Assembly: GCF_036511935.1 (NCBI RefSeq)
Contig: NZ_AP028878.1
Coordinates: 4,092,001 to 4,156,000 of the forward strand
Direction of reading: 5' to 3'
Length of the DNA: 64,000 nucleotides
Source of the DNA: Marinobacter nanhaiticus D15-8W
GTDB taxonomy: Bacteria > Pseudomonadota > Gammaproteobacteria > Pseudomonadales > Oleiphilaceae
A program made the translations under genes and the position numbers. Under the pieces are notes generated by a model. That model ran no database searches, had not been told where the DNA came from, and saw nothing but the letters and a program-made list of their open reading frames with translations. Shown piece after piece: positions 51,925 to 62,420 of this stretch (position 1 is the stretch's first letter; each line of letters starts with the position of its first letter).

Positions 51925-52962
51925 ATGAGCAACCTGGCCGAAGTCTCCGTTCCGTCCAGCGCACTGGACTCGCTGGCTGCCGTCTACAAGGCGAGCGGCG
52001 ATCCGTTGCGGCTGGAAATCCTGCGCGTCCTGCAGCGGGAAACATTCGGCGTGCTGGAGCTGAGCCAGATCTTCGAGATGCGCCAGTCAGGCATGAGCCA
52101 TCACCTGAAGGTGCTGAGCAAGGCAGGATTGGTGGAGCCGCAGCGGGAAGGCAACGCAATCTTCTACCGCCGCCCACTGCAACCTGCTGAGGATTCGCTG
52201 GAGAGTCTGGCCATCCAGCAATTGTTCGCGACGATCGACCAGACGCCACTCCAACCGCACCGGGCATCGGCCATCGACGCCATCCGCCGCCAGCGTTCGG
52301 AGCAGTCCCGCGCCTTCTTTGCCCGGTATGTGGACGAATTCCGCGAGCACCAGGAATTAATCGCCGAGTTCGAGCGCTATGCGGAGCCCACGGCCCAACT
52401 GATCCGCTCGCGCGTCGACGGACAGTTTGAACACGCACTTGAAATCGGTCCAGGCGAAGGTGCCTTCCTGCCTACCCTGTCCCGACTGGCCCAGCGGGTC
52501 GTCGCGGTGGACAACTCGGACGATATGCTGGCCCGCGCGCAAAGTCGCTGCGAGGACGAAGGCCTGGGCAATGTCGAGCTGGTCGCCGGCGAAACGGATG
52601 CCGTGCTGGCCCGAAATGAACAGTTCGACCTGATCGTGGCGAACATGGTGATGCACCACGTGCCCAGCCCGGCAGATATTTTTGTGGATGCCGCCGCCCT
52701 GCTCGAAGATGACGGTTTGCTGGTGATCAGTGACCTGTGCAGTCACGACCAGAATTGGGTCAAGGCCAACTGCGGCGACCTGTGGCTTGGCTTCGAGCCG
52801 GAAGAGCTGTCGGCCTGGGCCCAGGATGCGGGCCTTGCCATCGGTGAGACGCTTTTTATCGGTTTACGTAATGGTTTCCAGATCCAGGTGAGGGAATTCT
52901 GGAAACTTTCCAACACCCGTACGAACGTGCAAACAAACCCACAGCCAACGCTGAATCATTAA
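51925..52962 (+). CDS. ArsR-family regulator fused to SAM methyltransferase domain (SahR-like)
   Basis: A 345-aa protein. N-terminal ArsR winged helix (about 15-85): '[20 protein letters not shown]', '[20 protein letters not shown]'. C-terminal class I methyltransferase domain (about 150-330): motif I '[16 protein letters not shown]', then '[15 protein letters not shown]' and '[12 protein letters not shown]'. No metal-binding CxC is present in the HTH, so it is not a metal sensor. It is followed by metK, ahcY and metF. SahR-type regulators, ArsR proteins known in Proteobacteria to control the SAM cycle in response to S-adenosylhomocysteine, fit this architecture and position. The methyltransferase fold probably serves as the ligand sensor. 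No Shine-Dalgarno is seen. Confidence 0.85.
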   Translation: MSNLAEVSVPSSALDSLAAVYKASGDPLRLEILRVLQRETFGVLELSQIFEMRQSGMSHHLKVLSKAGLVEPQREGNAIFYRRPLQPAEDSLESLAIQQLFATIDQTPLQPHRASAIDAIRRQRSEQSRAFFARYVDEFREHQELIAEFERYAEPTAQLIRSRVDGQFEHALEIGPGEGAFLPTLSRLAQRVVAVDNSDDMLARAQSRCEDEGLGNVELVAGETDAVLARNEQFDLIVANMVMHHVPSPADIFVDAAALLEDDGLLVISDLCSHDQNWVKANCGDLWLGFEPEELSAWAQDAGLAIGETLFIGLRNGFQIQVREFWKLSNTRTNVQTNPQPTLNH

Positions 52963-53030
52963 CCGGGCGCGACGCTGCCATTCGTCGCCTGAACATTTTT
53001 GTCGTATCAGAAAAAAAGGAATGCCAACAC

Positions 53031-54221
53031 ATGTCTGACTACAGCATTTTTACGTCCGAGTCTGTTTCCGAAGGCCATCCGGACAAACTGGCGGATCAGA
53101 TCTCCGATGCCGTCCTCGACGCTATCCTGACTGAAGACCCCAACGCCCGCGTCGCCTGCGAGACCCTGGTCAAGACCGGCGTGGCGATCGTTGGCGGTGA
53201 GGTCACGACGTCGGCGTGGGTCGACCTGGAAGACCTGGTCCGCTCGGTGATCAAGGATATCGGCTATACCTCTTCCGACGTGGGTTTCGACGGCGATACC
53301 TGTGGCATCATCAACATCATCGGCAAACAGTCCGTGGACATCGCCCAGGGCGTCGACCGCCAGAAGCCGGAAGACCAGGGCGCTGGTGACCAAGGCCTCA
53401 TGTTCGGCTATGCCAGCAACGAAACCGACGTACTGATGCCGGCCCCCATCTGCTACGCCCACCGTCTGGTGGAGCGCCAGGCCGAAGCCCGCAAGAACGG
53501 CCTGCTGCCGTGGCTACGCCCGGATGCCAAGAGCCAGGTCACCTGCCGTTACGAGAACGGCCGCGTGTCGGGTATCGACGCTGTGGTCCTGTCTACCCAG
53601 CATGATCCCAGCGTCAGCCAGGCCGACCTGAAAGAGGCGGTCATGGAGCTGATCGTCAAGCATGTGATCCCGGCGGAATTGCTGACCAAGGACACCAAGT
53701 TCCACATCAACCCGACCGGCAAGTTCGTTATCGGGGGACCGGTGGGTGACTGTGGTCTGACCGGCCGCAAGATCATCGTCGACACCTACGGCGGCATGGC
53801 CCGTCACGGCGGCGGCGCCTTCTCCGGCAAGGACCCGTCCAAGGTGGACCGTTCCGCGGCCTACGCCGGCCGTTATGTCGCCAAGAACATCGTCGCCGCC
53901 GGCCTGGCGGACAAGTGCGAGATCCAGGTGTCCTACGCCATTGGCGTCGCCGAACCGACCTCTATCTCCATCAACACCTTTGGCACCGGCAAGATCGCCG
54001 ACGACAAGATCATCGCCCTGGTGCGCCAGAACTTCGACCTGCGCCCCTACGCCATTACCCGAATGCTCGACCTGCTGCACCCGATGTACCGCGCGACCGC
54101 AGCCTATGGCCACTTCGGCCGCGAGCCGTTCGAGATGACCGTCGGTAACGAGTCCTTCACCGCGTTCCCGTGGGAGAAGACCGACAAGGCTGCCGCGCTG
54201 AAGGATGCAGCAGGAGCCTGA
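53031..54221 (+). CDS. metK: S-adenosylmethionine synthetase
   Basis: Makes SAM from methionine and ATP. 396 aa with the ATP/metal motifs '[18 protein letters not shown]' at 13-30, '[19 protein letters not shown]' and the P-loop-like '[19 protein letters not shown]'. Three repeated alpha/beta domains, usual length. AAGGA precedes the ATG by about ten bases. It is first of the three SAM-cycle genes after the regulator. Confidence 0.98.
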   Translation: MSDYSIFTSESVSEGHPDKLADQISDAVLDAILTEDPNARVACETLVKTGVAIVGGEVTTSAWVDLEDLVRSVIKDIGYTSSDVGFDGDTCGIINIIGKQSVDIAQGVDRQKPEDQGAGDQGLMFGYASNETDVLMPAPICYAHRLVERQAEARKNGLLPWLRPDAKSQVTCRYENGRVSGIDAVVLSTQHDPSVSQADLKEAVMELIVKHVIPAELLTKDTKFHINPTGKFVIGGPVGDCGLTGRKIIVDTYGGMARHGGGAFSGKDPSKVDRSAAYAGRYVAKNIVAAGLADKCEIQVSYAIGVAEPTSISINTFGTGKIADDKIIALVRQNFDLRPYAITRMLDLLHPMYRATAAYGHFGREPFEMTVGNESFTAFPWEKTDKAAALKDAAGA

Positions 54222-54236
54222 TCCAGAGGCTGTTTT

Positions 54237-54269
54237 AAGCCCCTCGCCCCTGGCGGGAGAGGGGAGCTT
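54237..54269. other. Hairpin between metK and ahcY
   Basis: AAGC-CCCTC pairs with GAGGG-GCTT with a one- or two-base bulge, 16 bases after the metK stop. The CCCTCGCCC...GGGAGAGGGG pattern is common in intergenic repeats of gammaproteobacteria. No T-run; it may tune metK-ahcY read-through. Confidence 0.5.
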
Positions 54270-54286
54270 AGATATCGAATTCTCAA

Positions 54287-54307
54287 GTTGCTGCCAATTG
54301 CGGCAAC
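54287..54307 (+). other. Small hairpin before the ahcY ribosome site
   Basis: GTTGCTGC/GCGGCAAC, eight pairs including one G-T, loop CAATT, ending about 9 bases before the AGGAG of ahcY. It could influence translation. It does not match the SAH riboswitch pattern. Confidence 0.45.
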
Positions 54308-54330
54308 CAACAGATCCAGGAGCACAGAAC

Positions 54331-55725
<1,395 letters not shown>

Positions 55726-55821
55726 TTCGTTCAGTAGTGAACCGGTCGCGGACGATCCCCGCGACCGATCCATGACGTACGGCGTTCGCGTTGCGGGCGC
55801 CGATAGCAACAGAGCCAGACC

Positions 55822-56691
55822 ATGGAAACCCAGAAACAATTCAAGCGTCGTTTCAGCTTTGAGTTCTTCCCACCCAAGACAGATCAGGGCAAGGAAAAGC
55901 TCCAGGGCGTGCGTGACAAACTGGCGGCAGTGAACCCGGACTTCTTCTCGGTCACCTTCGGCGCTGGCGGCTCAACCCGAGACCGCACCATCGATACGGT
56001 ACTGAGCCTGCACGAGCAGGGCATCTCCACTGCCCCGCACCTATCCTGCGTCGGTGGTACCCGCGAAAGCATCGCCGAACTGCTGGACCTGTATAAGGAA
56101 AATGGCATCAACCGCATCGTCGCCCTGCGCGGGGACCTGCCCTCAGGCATGGGTTCTGCGGGCGAACTGCGCTATGCCAACGAACTGGTAAGCTTCATTC
56201 GTGAGCATTCCGGCGATACCTTCAATATCGAAGTGGCGGCCTACCCGGAATTCCACCCCCAGGCCCGCACGGCCGAGGAAGACCTGAAGAACTTCGCGCG
56301 CAAAATCGAAGCCGGCGCCAACAGCGCCATTACCCAGTACTTCTTCAACGCCGACAGCTACTTCTATTTCATCGACCGGCTGGAGACGATGGGCATCACC
56401 ATCCCGGTGGTTCCAGGCATCATGCCGATCGTGAACTACTCAAGCCTGGTGCGCTTCTCCGACATGTGCGGCGCCGAAATTCCCCGTTGGATCCGCAAGC
56501 AGCTCGACGCCTATGGCGACGACAGCGAGAGCATCCGCAAGTTCGGCGAGGAGATGATCACCCGCATGTGCGAGAAGCTGCTCGAAGCTGGCGCACCGGG
56601 GCTGCACTTCTATACGCTCAACCAGGCCAACGCCAGCCTCAACATCTGGAACAACCTGGGCCTGGCCAATCGGGACAAGATCGCTTTCTGA
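55822..56691 (+). CDS. metF: 5,10-Methylenetetrahydrofolate reductase
   Basis: FAD enzyme reducing methylene-THF to methyl-THF, the methyl donor for homocysteine remethylation. 289 aa TIM barrel: 'RFSFEFFPPKTDQGKEKL' near the N-terminus with the catalytic Glu, 'SVTFGAGGSTRD', 'IVALRGDLPSGMG' and 'NSAITQYFFNADSYFYFID'. Third SAM-cycle gene after metK and ahcY; MetE/MetH is not in the window. Confidence 0.96.
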   Translation: METQKQFKRRFSFEFFPPKTDQGKEKLQGVRDKLAAVNPDFFSVTFGAGGSTRDRTIDTVLSLHEQGISTAPHLSCVGGTRESIAELLDLYKENGINRIVALRGDLPSGMGSAGELRYANELVSFIREHSGDTFNIEVAAYPEFHPQARTAEEDLKNFARKIEAGANSAITQYFFNADSYFYFIDRLETMGITIPVVPGIMPIVNYSSLVRFSDMCGAEIPRWIRKQLDAYGDDSESIRKFGEEMITRMCEKLLEAGAPGLHFYTLNQANASLNIWNNLGLANRDKIAF

Positions 56692-56726
56692 AGTAATCTA
56701 TCCACGATCGGCAACCGAGCTACGCC

Positions 56727-56806
56727 GAAGCAAACGGTGATCGTCGCGGGACAATGGGCAGGGACGCCCATCCAGCTTGGCGAGAGCGACGATCACCCCT
56801 TGCTTC
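56727..56806. other. 80-base two-arm hairpin downstream of metF
   Basis: Arms of 21 bases pair with only a 2x2 internal loop: GAAGCAA with TTGCTTC outside, GGTGATCGTCGC (56736-56747) with GCGACGATCACC (56786-56797) inside. The enclosed 38 bases contain ATGGGC/GCCCAT. It starts 35 bases after the metF stop with no T-run; it may be a structured RNA, a terminator variant or a small repeat. The remaining gap to 57027 is A/T-richer and should hold the glnH promoter; TTGACT at about 56897 and TAAAAT at about 56930 are too far apart for sigma-70. Confidence 0.7.
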
Positions 56807-57027
56807 GAAGTCGAGTTAAATCATAAATCACTGTCTCGTCTAATCTTTTTTCCGCCCTTTCGAGCAGGTCAATTAGACCTCCCGCCAAGTAGTCAAAATT
56901 GACTTCGGGGCCTGTTTCCGGCCATGGTCTAAAATAGTCCGGTTATGGCATCGCCCTGAACTGCAACCATAATGTCATTGCCACAAGCAAAGAATCGGAC
57001 GTCCAAAAAAATAAACCAGGAGGTTAT

Positions 57028-57786
57028 ATGAGCAGCAAATGGCTGAAGACCCTGAGCGCAACGCTCGCCCTTACCGTGGGCACCACAGTGGCCAGCGCAG
57101 AGACCCTGCGGGCCGTCACCGACCCCAGCTTCGTCCCGTTTGAAATGATGGACCAGGAAACCGGCAAGATGGTCGGCTTCGACATGGACATCCTCGCCGA
57201 AGTCGCCGAGCGCGCCGGCTTCGACTACAACCTCAACACCATGGACTTCAACGGCATTATCCCGGCCCTGCAAACCGGCAACGTAGATATCGCCCTGGCC
57301 GGCATCACCATTACCGAAGAGCGCGAGAAGATCGTCGACTTCTCCGACCCCTACTACGATTCCGGTCTGCGCCTGCTGGTCCGCGCCGACAATGAAGACA
57401 TCAAGGAATTTGACGACCTGGAAGGCAAGAAAATCGGTACCAAGATCGGCTCCACGAGCTACGACTACCTGACCAAGAACATCGAAGACGATGAAGGCGT
57501 TACCCCGTATCCGGGCAGCGCCGACATGTACATGGCCCTGATGTCCGGCAGTGTCGACGCCGTATTCTACGATGCCCCGAACGTTGGCTACTTCGCCCGC
57601 ACCAAGGGTGAAGGCCGGGTGGAAACCGTTGGCCCGCTGTACGAAGGCCAGCAGTATGGTATCGCCCTGAAAAGTGGCAGCAAGTGGGTTGAGGACGTAA
57701 ACGAAGCCCTCGCCGCAATGAAGGAAGACGGTACCTACAAGGAAATCTACGAGAAGTGGTTCGGCAAGATGCCGGAAGACCAGTAA
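57028..57786 (+). CDS. glnH: Glutamine ABC transporter periplasmic binding protein
   Basis: Family 3 solute-binding protein of 252 aa, close in layout to E. coli GlnH. Signal peptide 1-24 (ends ASAE). Ligand-site segments: 'DPSFVPFEMMDQETGKMVGF', 'LAGITITEEREKIVDFSDPYY' with the carboxylate-binding Arg, 'GTKIGSTSYDYL', and 'VDAVFYDAPNVGYFA' with the conserved Asp. AGGAGG precedes the ATG. First gene of glnHPQ; a strong hairpin follows it. Glutamine specificity is by similarity. Confidence 0.9.
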   Translation: MSSKWLKTLSATLALTVGTTVASAETLRAVTDPSFVPFEMMDQETGKMVGFDMDILAEVAERAGFDYNLNTMDFNGIIPALQTGNVDIALAGITITEEREKIVDFSDPYYDSGLRLLVRADNEDIKEFDDLEGKKIGTKIGSTSYDYLTKNIEDDEGVTPYPGSADMYMALMSGSVDAVFYDAPNVGYFARTKGEGRVETVGPLYEGQQYGIALKSGSKWVEDVNEALAAMKEDGTYKEIYEKWFGKMPEDQ

Positions 57787-57799
57787 ATCCTTGTTCGAT

Positions 57800-57829
57800 G
57801 GCGCAGGGAGTCTTCAGGCTCCCTGCGCC
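57800..57829 (+). terminator. Terminator-like hairpin between glnH and glnP
   Basis: Perfect 11-bp stem GGCGCAGGGAG/CTCCCTGCGCC with an 8-base loop, then ATTTTGG. It lies within the operon, so it probably lowers glnPQ expression relative to glnH or protects the glnH mRNA 3' end. Confidence 0.75.
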
Positions 57830-57870
57830 ATTTTGGTTATCCAGTCGTTATCTCATTGGAGAACTGACAC

Positions 57871-58542
57871 GTGGAATCCGGCTTCCAGTTTGACTGGGGC
57901 GCGGCGATCCAGTCCGTCCCCTACCTGCTTAAAGGTATTCCCTACACCCTGCTGATTTCCTTCGGTGGCCTGTTTATCGGTTTCGTGATCGGTATCGTGA
58001 TGGGCCTGTTGAGCATCAGCCGCTCGCGTCTCCTGCGCTGGCCCGCCACGGCCTATATCGAGGTCTTCCGCGGTACGCCGATCCTGGTGCAGGTCCTGTT
58101 TATCTTTTACGGTCTGCCGGATATCGTCGGCGGCCCGATCAACGCGCTGACCGCCGGCATCGCGGCCATCGCCCTCAACTCCGGCGCCTATATCTCCGAG
58201 GTCGTGCGCGGTGGCGTGCAGTCCATCGACAAAGGCCAGAGCGAAGCCGGCCTGTCCCTGGGCCTGTCACGCTCACAAACCTTCTGGTCCGTGATCTGGC
58301 CCCAGGCCCTTCGTCGCATGATCCCGCCCCTGGGCAACCAGGCGATCGTCAGCATCAAGGACACCTCACTGTTTTCCGTCATTGGCGTGGGCGAACTGGT
58401 CCGGCAGGGCCAGATCTACATCGCCACCACGTTCACGGCGTTCGAGGTGTACTTCATGGTGGCCCTCATGTACCTGGCCATCACCCTGACCCTGTCGTTC
58501 CTGCTGCGCCTGGTGGAGCGGCGCGGACTGGCATCGACCTGA
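57871..58542 (+). CDS. glnP: Glutamine ABC transporter permease
   Basis: Inner-membrane permease of the polar amino-acid type, 223 aa with about five helices. The start is GTG at 57871 with GGAG nine bases upstream. Family motifs: 'ATAYIEVFRGTPILVQVLFI' and the ATPase-contacting EAA loop 'SEAGLSLGLSRSQTFWSVIW', then 'LRRMIPPLGNQ'. Works as a homodimer with GlnQ. Confidence 0.93.
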   Translation: MESGFQFDWGAAIQSVPYLLKGIPYTLLISFGGLFIGFVIGIVMGLLSISRSRLLRWPATAYIEVFRGTPILVQVLFIFYGLPDIVGGPINALTAGIAAIALNSGAYISEVVRGGVQSIDKGQSEAGLSLGLSRSQTFWSVIWPQALRRMIPPLGNQAIVSIKDTSLFSVIGVGELVRQGQIYIATTFTAFEVYFMVALMYLAITLTLSFLLRLVERRGLAST

Positions 58543-58554
58543 CGGAGGCAGACC

Positions 58555-59301
58555 ATGGACAAGATCGTGCGCATGCAGCGCCTGAACAAGTATTTCGGCG
58601 ATCACCATGTCCTCAAGGACATCGACCTCTCCGTCGACGCCGGTGAAGTGGTCGTTGTGATCGGCGCCAGCGGCTCTGGCAAATCCACGCTGATCCGTTG
58701 CGTGAACGGGCTAGAAGAGTATGAGTCCGGCGAGCTCAGCGTCGACAACCAGAAACTCGAACCCAAAGGCGGCAACCAGAAAGCCCTGACCGAGATCCGC
58801 AAGGAAGTGGGCATGGTGTTCCAGCAGTTCAACCTGTTCCCCCACCTGACGGTGAAGGAGAACGTCATGCTGGCGCCACGAAAGGTCAAGAGTACGGACA
58901 AGGCCGAAGCGGCCAACATCGCCATGAAGCTGCTCGACCGGGTCGGCATTGCCAACCAGGCGGAGAAATACCCGTCTCAGCTCTCCGGCGGCCAACAGCA
59001 GCGGGTCGCTATTGCCCGGGCCCTGGCCATGGAGCCACGGCTGATGTTGTTCGACGAACCTACGTCAGCCCTGGACCCGGAGATGATCGGCGAAGTACTG
59101 GACGTCATGCGGGAACTGGCCAAGGAAGGGATGACCATGATGGTCGTGACCCACGAAATGGGCTTCGCCCGGGAAGTGGCCGACCGGGTGATCTACATCC
59201 ACGGCGGCCAGATCGTCGAGGAAGGCAAGCCGGCCGATGTGTTCGATAATCCGCAGAACGAACGGACGCAGTCGTTCCTGTCGAGGGTGTTGAAGCATTG
59301 A
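58555..59301 (+). CDS. glnQ: Glutamine ABC transporter ATP-binding protein
   Basis: Cytoplasmic ATPase, 248 aa. Walker A '[10 protein letters not shown]' (about 40-49), Q-loop '[16 protein letters not shown]', signature '[15 protein letters not shown]', Walker B '[15 protein letters not shown]' and switch His in 'VVTHEMGFA'. GGAGG precedes the ATG and the gene follows glnP by 12 bases. Confidence 0.96.
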   Translation: MDKIVRMQRLNKYFGDHHVLKDIDLSVDAGEVVVVIGASGSGKSTLIRCVNGLEEYESGELSVDNQKLEPKGGNQKALTEIRKEVGMVFQQFNLFPHLTVKENVMLAPRKVKSTDKAEAANIAMKLLDRVGIANQAEKYPSQLSGGQQQRVAIARALAMEPRLMLFDEPTSALDPEMIGEVLDVMRELAKEGMTMMVVTHEMGFAREVADRVIYIHGGQIVEEGKPADVFDNPQNERTQSFLSRVLKH

Positions 59302-59320
59302 GGGTTGTAGGAAGAACGGA

Positions 59321-59345
59321 AGGGGAGCTTCGGCTCCCCTTTTTT
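59321..59345 (+). terminator. Terminator of glnHPQ
   Basis: AGGGGAGC-TTCG-GCTCCCCT stem with a UUCG tetraloop and a following T-run, 19 bases after the glnQ stop. A classical strong intrinsic terminator. Confidence 0.93.
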
Positions 59346-59433
59346 GTTGGAGACTCAGGTACGTTTGTCGAGCGCATTTCGAGGCGAATTGGCCTTCGGA
59401 TAAATGGACGCAAGCGGTTGTGGGCGAATGACA

Positions 59434-59543
59434 GGCACCTGCGACGCCTCAGAAGCTGAAGCATCTGCTACATGCTCGAGTTAACTGGGAATGTAGCCGA
59501 CGCTTCAGCTTCGGAGCAGCCCGCAGGGCTGCCGATCAAACCC
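59434..59543. repeat. REP-like doublet B
   Basis: Two inverted units with heads facing each other: left (minus strand) TGTAGCAGATGCTTCAGC then TTCTGAGGCG, ending at 59472; right (plus) TGTAGCCGACGCTTCAGC then TTCGGAGCAG followed by GCAGCCCGCAGGGCTGC, ending GATCAAACCC. Located between glnQ and a convergent DUF2505 gene. Confidence 0.82.
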
Positions 59544-59566
59544 ACATGTGATGACGTATCCGAAAC

Positions 59567-60055
59567 TCACAGCAACCCGCGCGTCGCGTCGTATTCCTGC
59601 TCCATCTTGTACCGTGAATCATCCACCAGAAACTGCGCGATCTTCTTCCCTAACAAGGGAATCTCGCACCGCACATCCAGCGTCACATGATTCGTGCACG
59701 CGGCCCCGGCGGACTTAAGCTGCATGTTGCCCTGAATCTTCGCGGGCACGCCTTCGATTCTCACACGAAATTCGCAATGCCACTCCGAATCGTCCTTGCG
59801 GAACCAATGCTCTTCCTGCCGTACCGAGTTCCATTCCCGATGGAAGCTGGACAGCGTTGCGGGGACTTTCACCGACGAGGTCATTTCCCGCTCCACGACC
59901 AACTTCGCCGCCGTATCGTCCCGCTTGAGCTCTTTCACCTGGACATTACGATGACCCAGCCGGTCATTCTTTTCCTGAATATGCCGCTCGTCGAGAAAGG
60001 CTCCCAGCACCCTATCGAGACTGGCGTCGTAGGGGTGCACCACATCAAACTTCAT
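59567..60055 (-). CDS. DUF2505 domain-containing protein
   Basis: A 162-aa cytoplasmic protein matching DUF2505, of the START/SRPBCC-like fold by appearance: 'VVHPYDASLDRVLGAFLDER' at the start, 'VKVPATLSSFHREWNSVRQ' in the middle, and 'VRCEIPLLGKKIAQFLVDDS' near the end. Members of this fold often bind lipids or other hydrophobic ligands, but no activity is known for this family. Single-gene unit. Confidence 0.8.
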   Translation of the reverse strand: MKFDVVHPYDASLDRVLGAFLDERHIQEKNDRLGHRNVQVKELKRDDTAAKLVVEREMTSSVKVPATLSSFHREWNSVRQEEHWFRKDDSEWHCEFRVRIEGVPAKIQGNMQLKSAGAACTNHVTLDVRCEIPLLGKKIAQFLVDDSRYKMEQEYDATRGLL

Positions 60056-60280
60056 GCTGTGTCTCCGGTCTAATCATGTCCGCCATGATCGTCCACCAAA
60101 GCGACGACGGGCATTGGCCGCGCCTCCCGAGCCGCGAGGCAAAAAAGTCAGGGCCCGCTGACTGGCACTCCAGGCACTGGGACCAGTATCATTGTCGCCT
60201 GTATTTTTGGCCGCTCCGTCGCCAAACGCCCCAATAAAAATGGCGACGCCCGAACCCTCGCGGCCCGAGAGGAGAACCCC

Positions 60281-61630
60281 ATGCGCAACGCTGACCTGGT
60301 CAAACGCGACCTGAAATCCGTCTGGCACCCATGCACCCAGATGAAAGACCACGAAACCCTGCCGCTGATTCCTATCAAGCGCGGCGAAGGGGTGTGGCTG
60401 GAAGACTTCGAAGAGAATCGCTATATCGACGCGGTCAGCTCCTGGTGGGTCAACCTGTTCGGTCACGCCAACCCGCGTATCAACGCCGCGATCCGCGAAC
60501 AGACCGAACAGCTTGAGCACGTTATCCTCGCCGGCTTCAGCCACGAACCCGTCGTCAACCTGTCCGAACGGCTGATCGAGGTTACGCCGGAGGGATTGAA
60601 CAAGTGCTTCTATGCGGACAACGGCTCCTCCGCCATCGAAGCCGCGCTCAAGATGAGTTACCACTACTGGCGCAACATGGGTAAGCCGGGCAAGAAGAAC
60701 TTCGTCAACCTGGGCAATAGCTACCACGGGGAAACGCTAGGCGCCCTGGCACTGGGCGACGTGTCCCTCTATAAGGACACCTACGAGCCGCTGCTGATGG
60801 AAGTCATCACCGCGCCCTCCCCAGACGCGTTCAATCGCGAAGCCGGTGAAAGCTGGGAAGACTATGCCCTGCGCCAGTTCGAAGGCATGGAGAAGATCCT
60901 CGCCGAGCGTCACGACGAGATCTGCGCCGTGGTGGTGGAACCGCTGATCCAGTGTGCCGGCAACATGCGCATGCACCATGCGATCTACCACAAGAAGCTG
61001 CGTGAAGCCTGTGACAAGTACGGCGTCCACCTGATCGCCGACGAGATCGCGGTCGGCTTCGGCCGCACGGGTACGATGTTCGCCTGCGAACAGGCCGGCA
61101 TCTCGCCCGATTTCATGTGTTTATCCAAGGGCCTGACCGCAGGCTACCTGCCGCTATCCGTGGTGCTCACCACCGACACGGTCTATGACGCCTTCTACGA
61201 CGATTACGAAACCATGCGCGCCTTCCTGCATTCCCACAGCTACACCGGCAACCCGATCGGTTGTGCCGTAGCGCTGGCGACGCTGGATATATTCCGCGAC
61301 GACAACGTCATTGAAAATAACAGGCGTCTGGCCCAGTGCATGACCGACTCCGTCGCGCACCTTGCGGATCACCCAAATGTCGGCGATATCCGCCAGCACG
61401 GCATGACCCTGGCGATCGAAATGGTCAAGGACAGGACCACAAAAACGCCCTTCCCCTGGCAGGAGCGCCGTGGCATCAAGGTCTATCGACATTCGTTGAC
61501 CCGCCAGGCACTGCTGCGTCCCCTGGGTAATGTGGTCTACTTCATGCCGCCTTATGTGATTACCGAGGAGCAGATCAAGCATCTGGCCCAGGTGGCCACT
61601 GAAGGCATCGAAATCGCGGTCAGGGACTGA
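60281..61630 (+). CDS. bioA: Adenosylmethionine-8-amino-7-oxononanoate aminotransferase
   Basis: PLP enzyme of biotin synthesis that forms 7,8-diaminopelargonate, with SAM as amino donor. 449 aa, class III aminotransferase fold: 'WHPCTQMKDHETLPLIPI' (BioA-type N-terminus), 'YADNGSSAIEAALKMSYHYW', D254 in 'LIADEIAVGFGRTGTMFACE' and PLP lysine K283 in 'LSKGLTAGYLP'. GAGGAG precedes the ATG. No other bio gene is near; bioA next to rsmE is a pseudomonad/Marinobacter arrangement. Confidence 0.95.
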   Translation: MRNADLVKRDLKSVWHPCTQMKDHETLPLIPIKRGEGVWLEDFEENRYIDAVSSWWVNLFGHANPRINAAIREQTEQLEHVILAGFSHEPVVNLSERLIEVTPEGLNKCFYADNGSSAIEAALKMSYHYWRNMGKPGKKNFVNLGNSYHGETLGALALGDVSLYKDTYEPLLMEVITAPSPDAFNREAGESWEDYALRQFEGMEKILAERHDEICAVVVEPLIQCAGNMRMHHAIYHKKLREACDKYGVHLIADEIAVGFGRTGTMFACEQAGISPDFMCLSKGLTAGYLPLSVVLTTDTVYDAFYDDYETMRAFLHSHSYTGNPIGCAVALATLDIFRDDNVIENNRRLAQCMTDSVAHLADHPNVGDIRQHGMTLAIEMVKDRTTKTPFPWQERRGIKVYRHSLTRQALLRPLGNVVYFMPPYVITEEQIKHLAQVATEGIEIAVRD

Positions 61631-62367
61631 TGCGCATCCCACGGATCTATTCACCGGTAGCCCTGGCCGCTGGTAGCGAAGTCCAACTGGACGAGCAGGC
61701 AGCCAACCACGTGGGCCGGGTATTGCGCATGCAAACCGGGCAGCACGTCGAACTGTTCAACGGTGACGGGCACGACTATCCTGCAATCCTGACCGACGTC
61801 GGCAAGAAGCAGGTGAAGGCTCGCATCGGCGAACCTGTACCCAATACCAGCGAATCGCCATTGCAGGTTCACCTGGGCCAGGTATTGTCCCGGGGAGATC
61901 GCATGGATTACGCGATCCAGAAGAGTGTGGAAATGGGCGTGGCCCGCATCACGCCGCTGGTAAGCGAGCGTTGCGAGGTGAAGCTGAAGGGCGACCGCGA
62001 GGACAAGCGACTGCGTCACTGGCAACAGGTGGCCATCAGTGCCGCCGAACAATGCGGACGCGCTCGGGTGCCCGATATCGAACCGGTCGCTACGCTTGCA
62101 GACTGGTTCGCGGTAACCGGTAACGAAGATCTTAGACTGGTGCTACATCACCGTACCCCGCAGTCTCTTGCCGGGCTGGACAGGCCCCAAACGTTGGCGC
62201 TGCTGGTTGGGCCGGAAGGTGGGCTAAGCGATGAAGAGATCCAGGCGGCGGAGGCGGCCGGTTTCCTGCCCGCAGCGCTAGGGCCGCGAGTGCTTCGAAC
62301 CGAAACGGCGCCGGTAGCGGCTTTGGCCATTTGCCATTGGTTGTGGGGCGACGGGCAGAAGGATTAG
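61630..62367 (+). CDS. rsmE: 16S rRNA (uracil1498-N3)-methyltransferase
   Basis: SPOUT methyltransferase acting on U1498 of 16S rRNA. 245 aa: N-terminal PUA-like domain (1-70, 'AANHVGRVLRMQTGQHVELF') and C-terminal trefoil-knot domain with 'SRGDRMDYAIQKSVEMGV', 'RCEVKLKGDREDKRLRHWQQ' and the SAM-binding 'LLVGPEGGLSDEEI' plus 'ALGPRVLRTETAP'. The start overlaps the bioA stop by one base (TGATG). Confidence 0.95.
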   Translation: MRIPRIYSPVALAAGSEVQLDEQAANHVGRVLRMQTGQHVELFNGDGHDYPAILTDVGKKQVKARIGEPVPNTSESPLQVHLGQVLSRGDRMDYAIQKSVEMGVARITPLVSERCEVKLKGDREDKRLRHWQQVAISAAEQCGRARVPDIEPVATLADWFAVTGNEDLRLVLHHRTPQSLAGLDRPQTLALLVGPEGGLSDEEIQAAEAAGFLPAALGPRVLRTETAPVAALAICHWLWGDGQKD

Positions 62368-62420
62368 GTTCTTTGTGGATAAAGGTACCGCACATAACGC
62401 ATCCTGAGCCTTAACAGACA

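Noticed and set aside
54222..54330. SAH riboswitch upstream of ahcY
   Set aside because: Two hairpins are present, but I cannot find the conserved SAH riboswitch core; the hairpins are short and simple, and an ArsR-type regulator already lies in the locus. A covariance-model search would settle it.
56945..56963. Sigma-54 promoter for glnHPQ (TGGCAT...CTGC)
   Set aside because: The GG and GC elements are several bases too far apart for a -24/-12 promoter.
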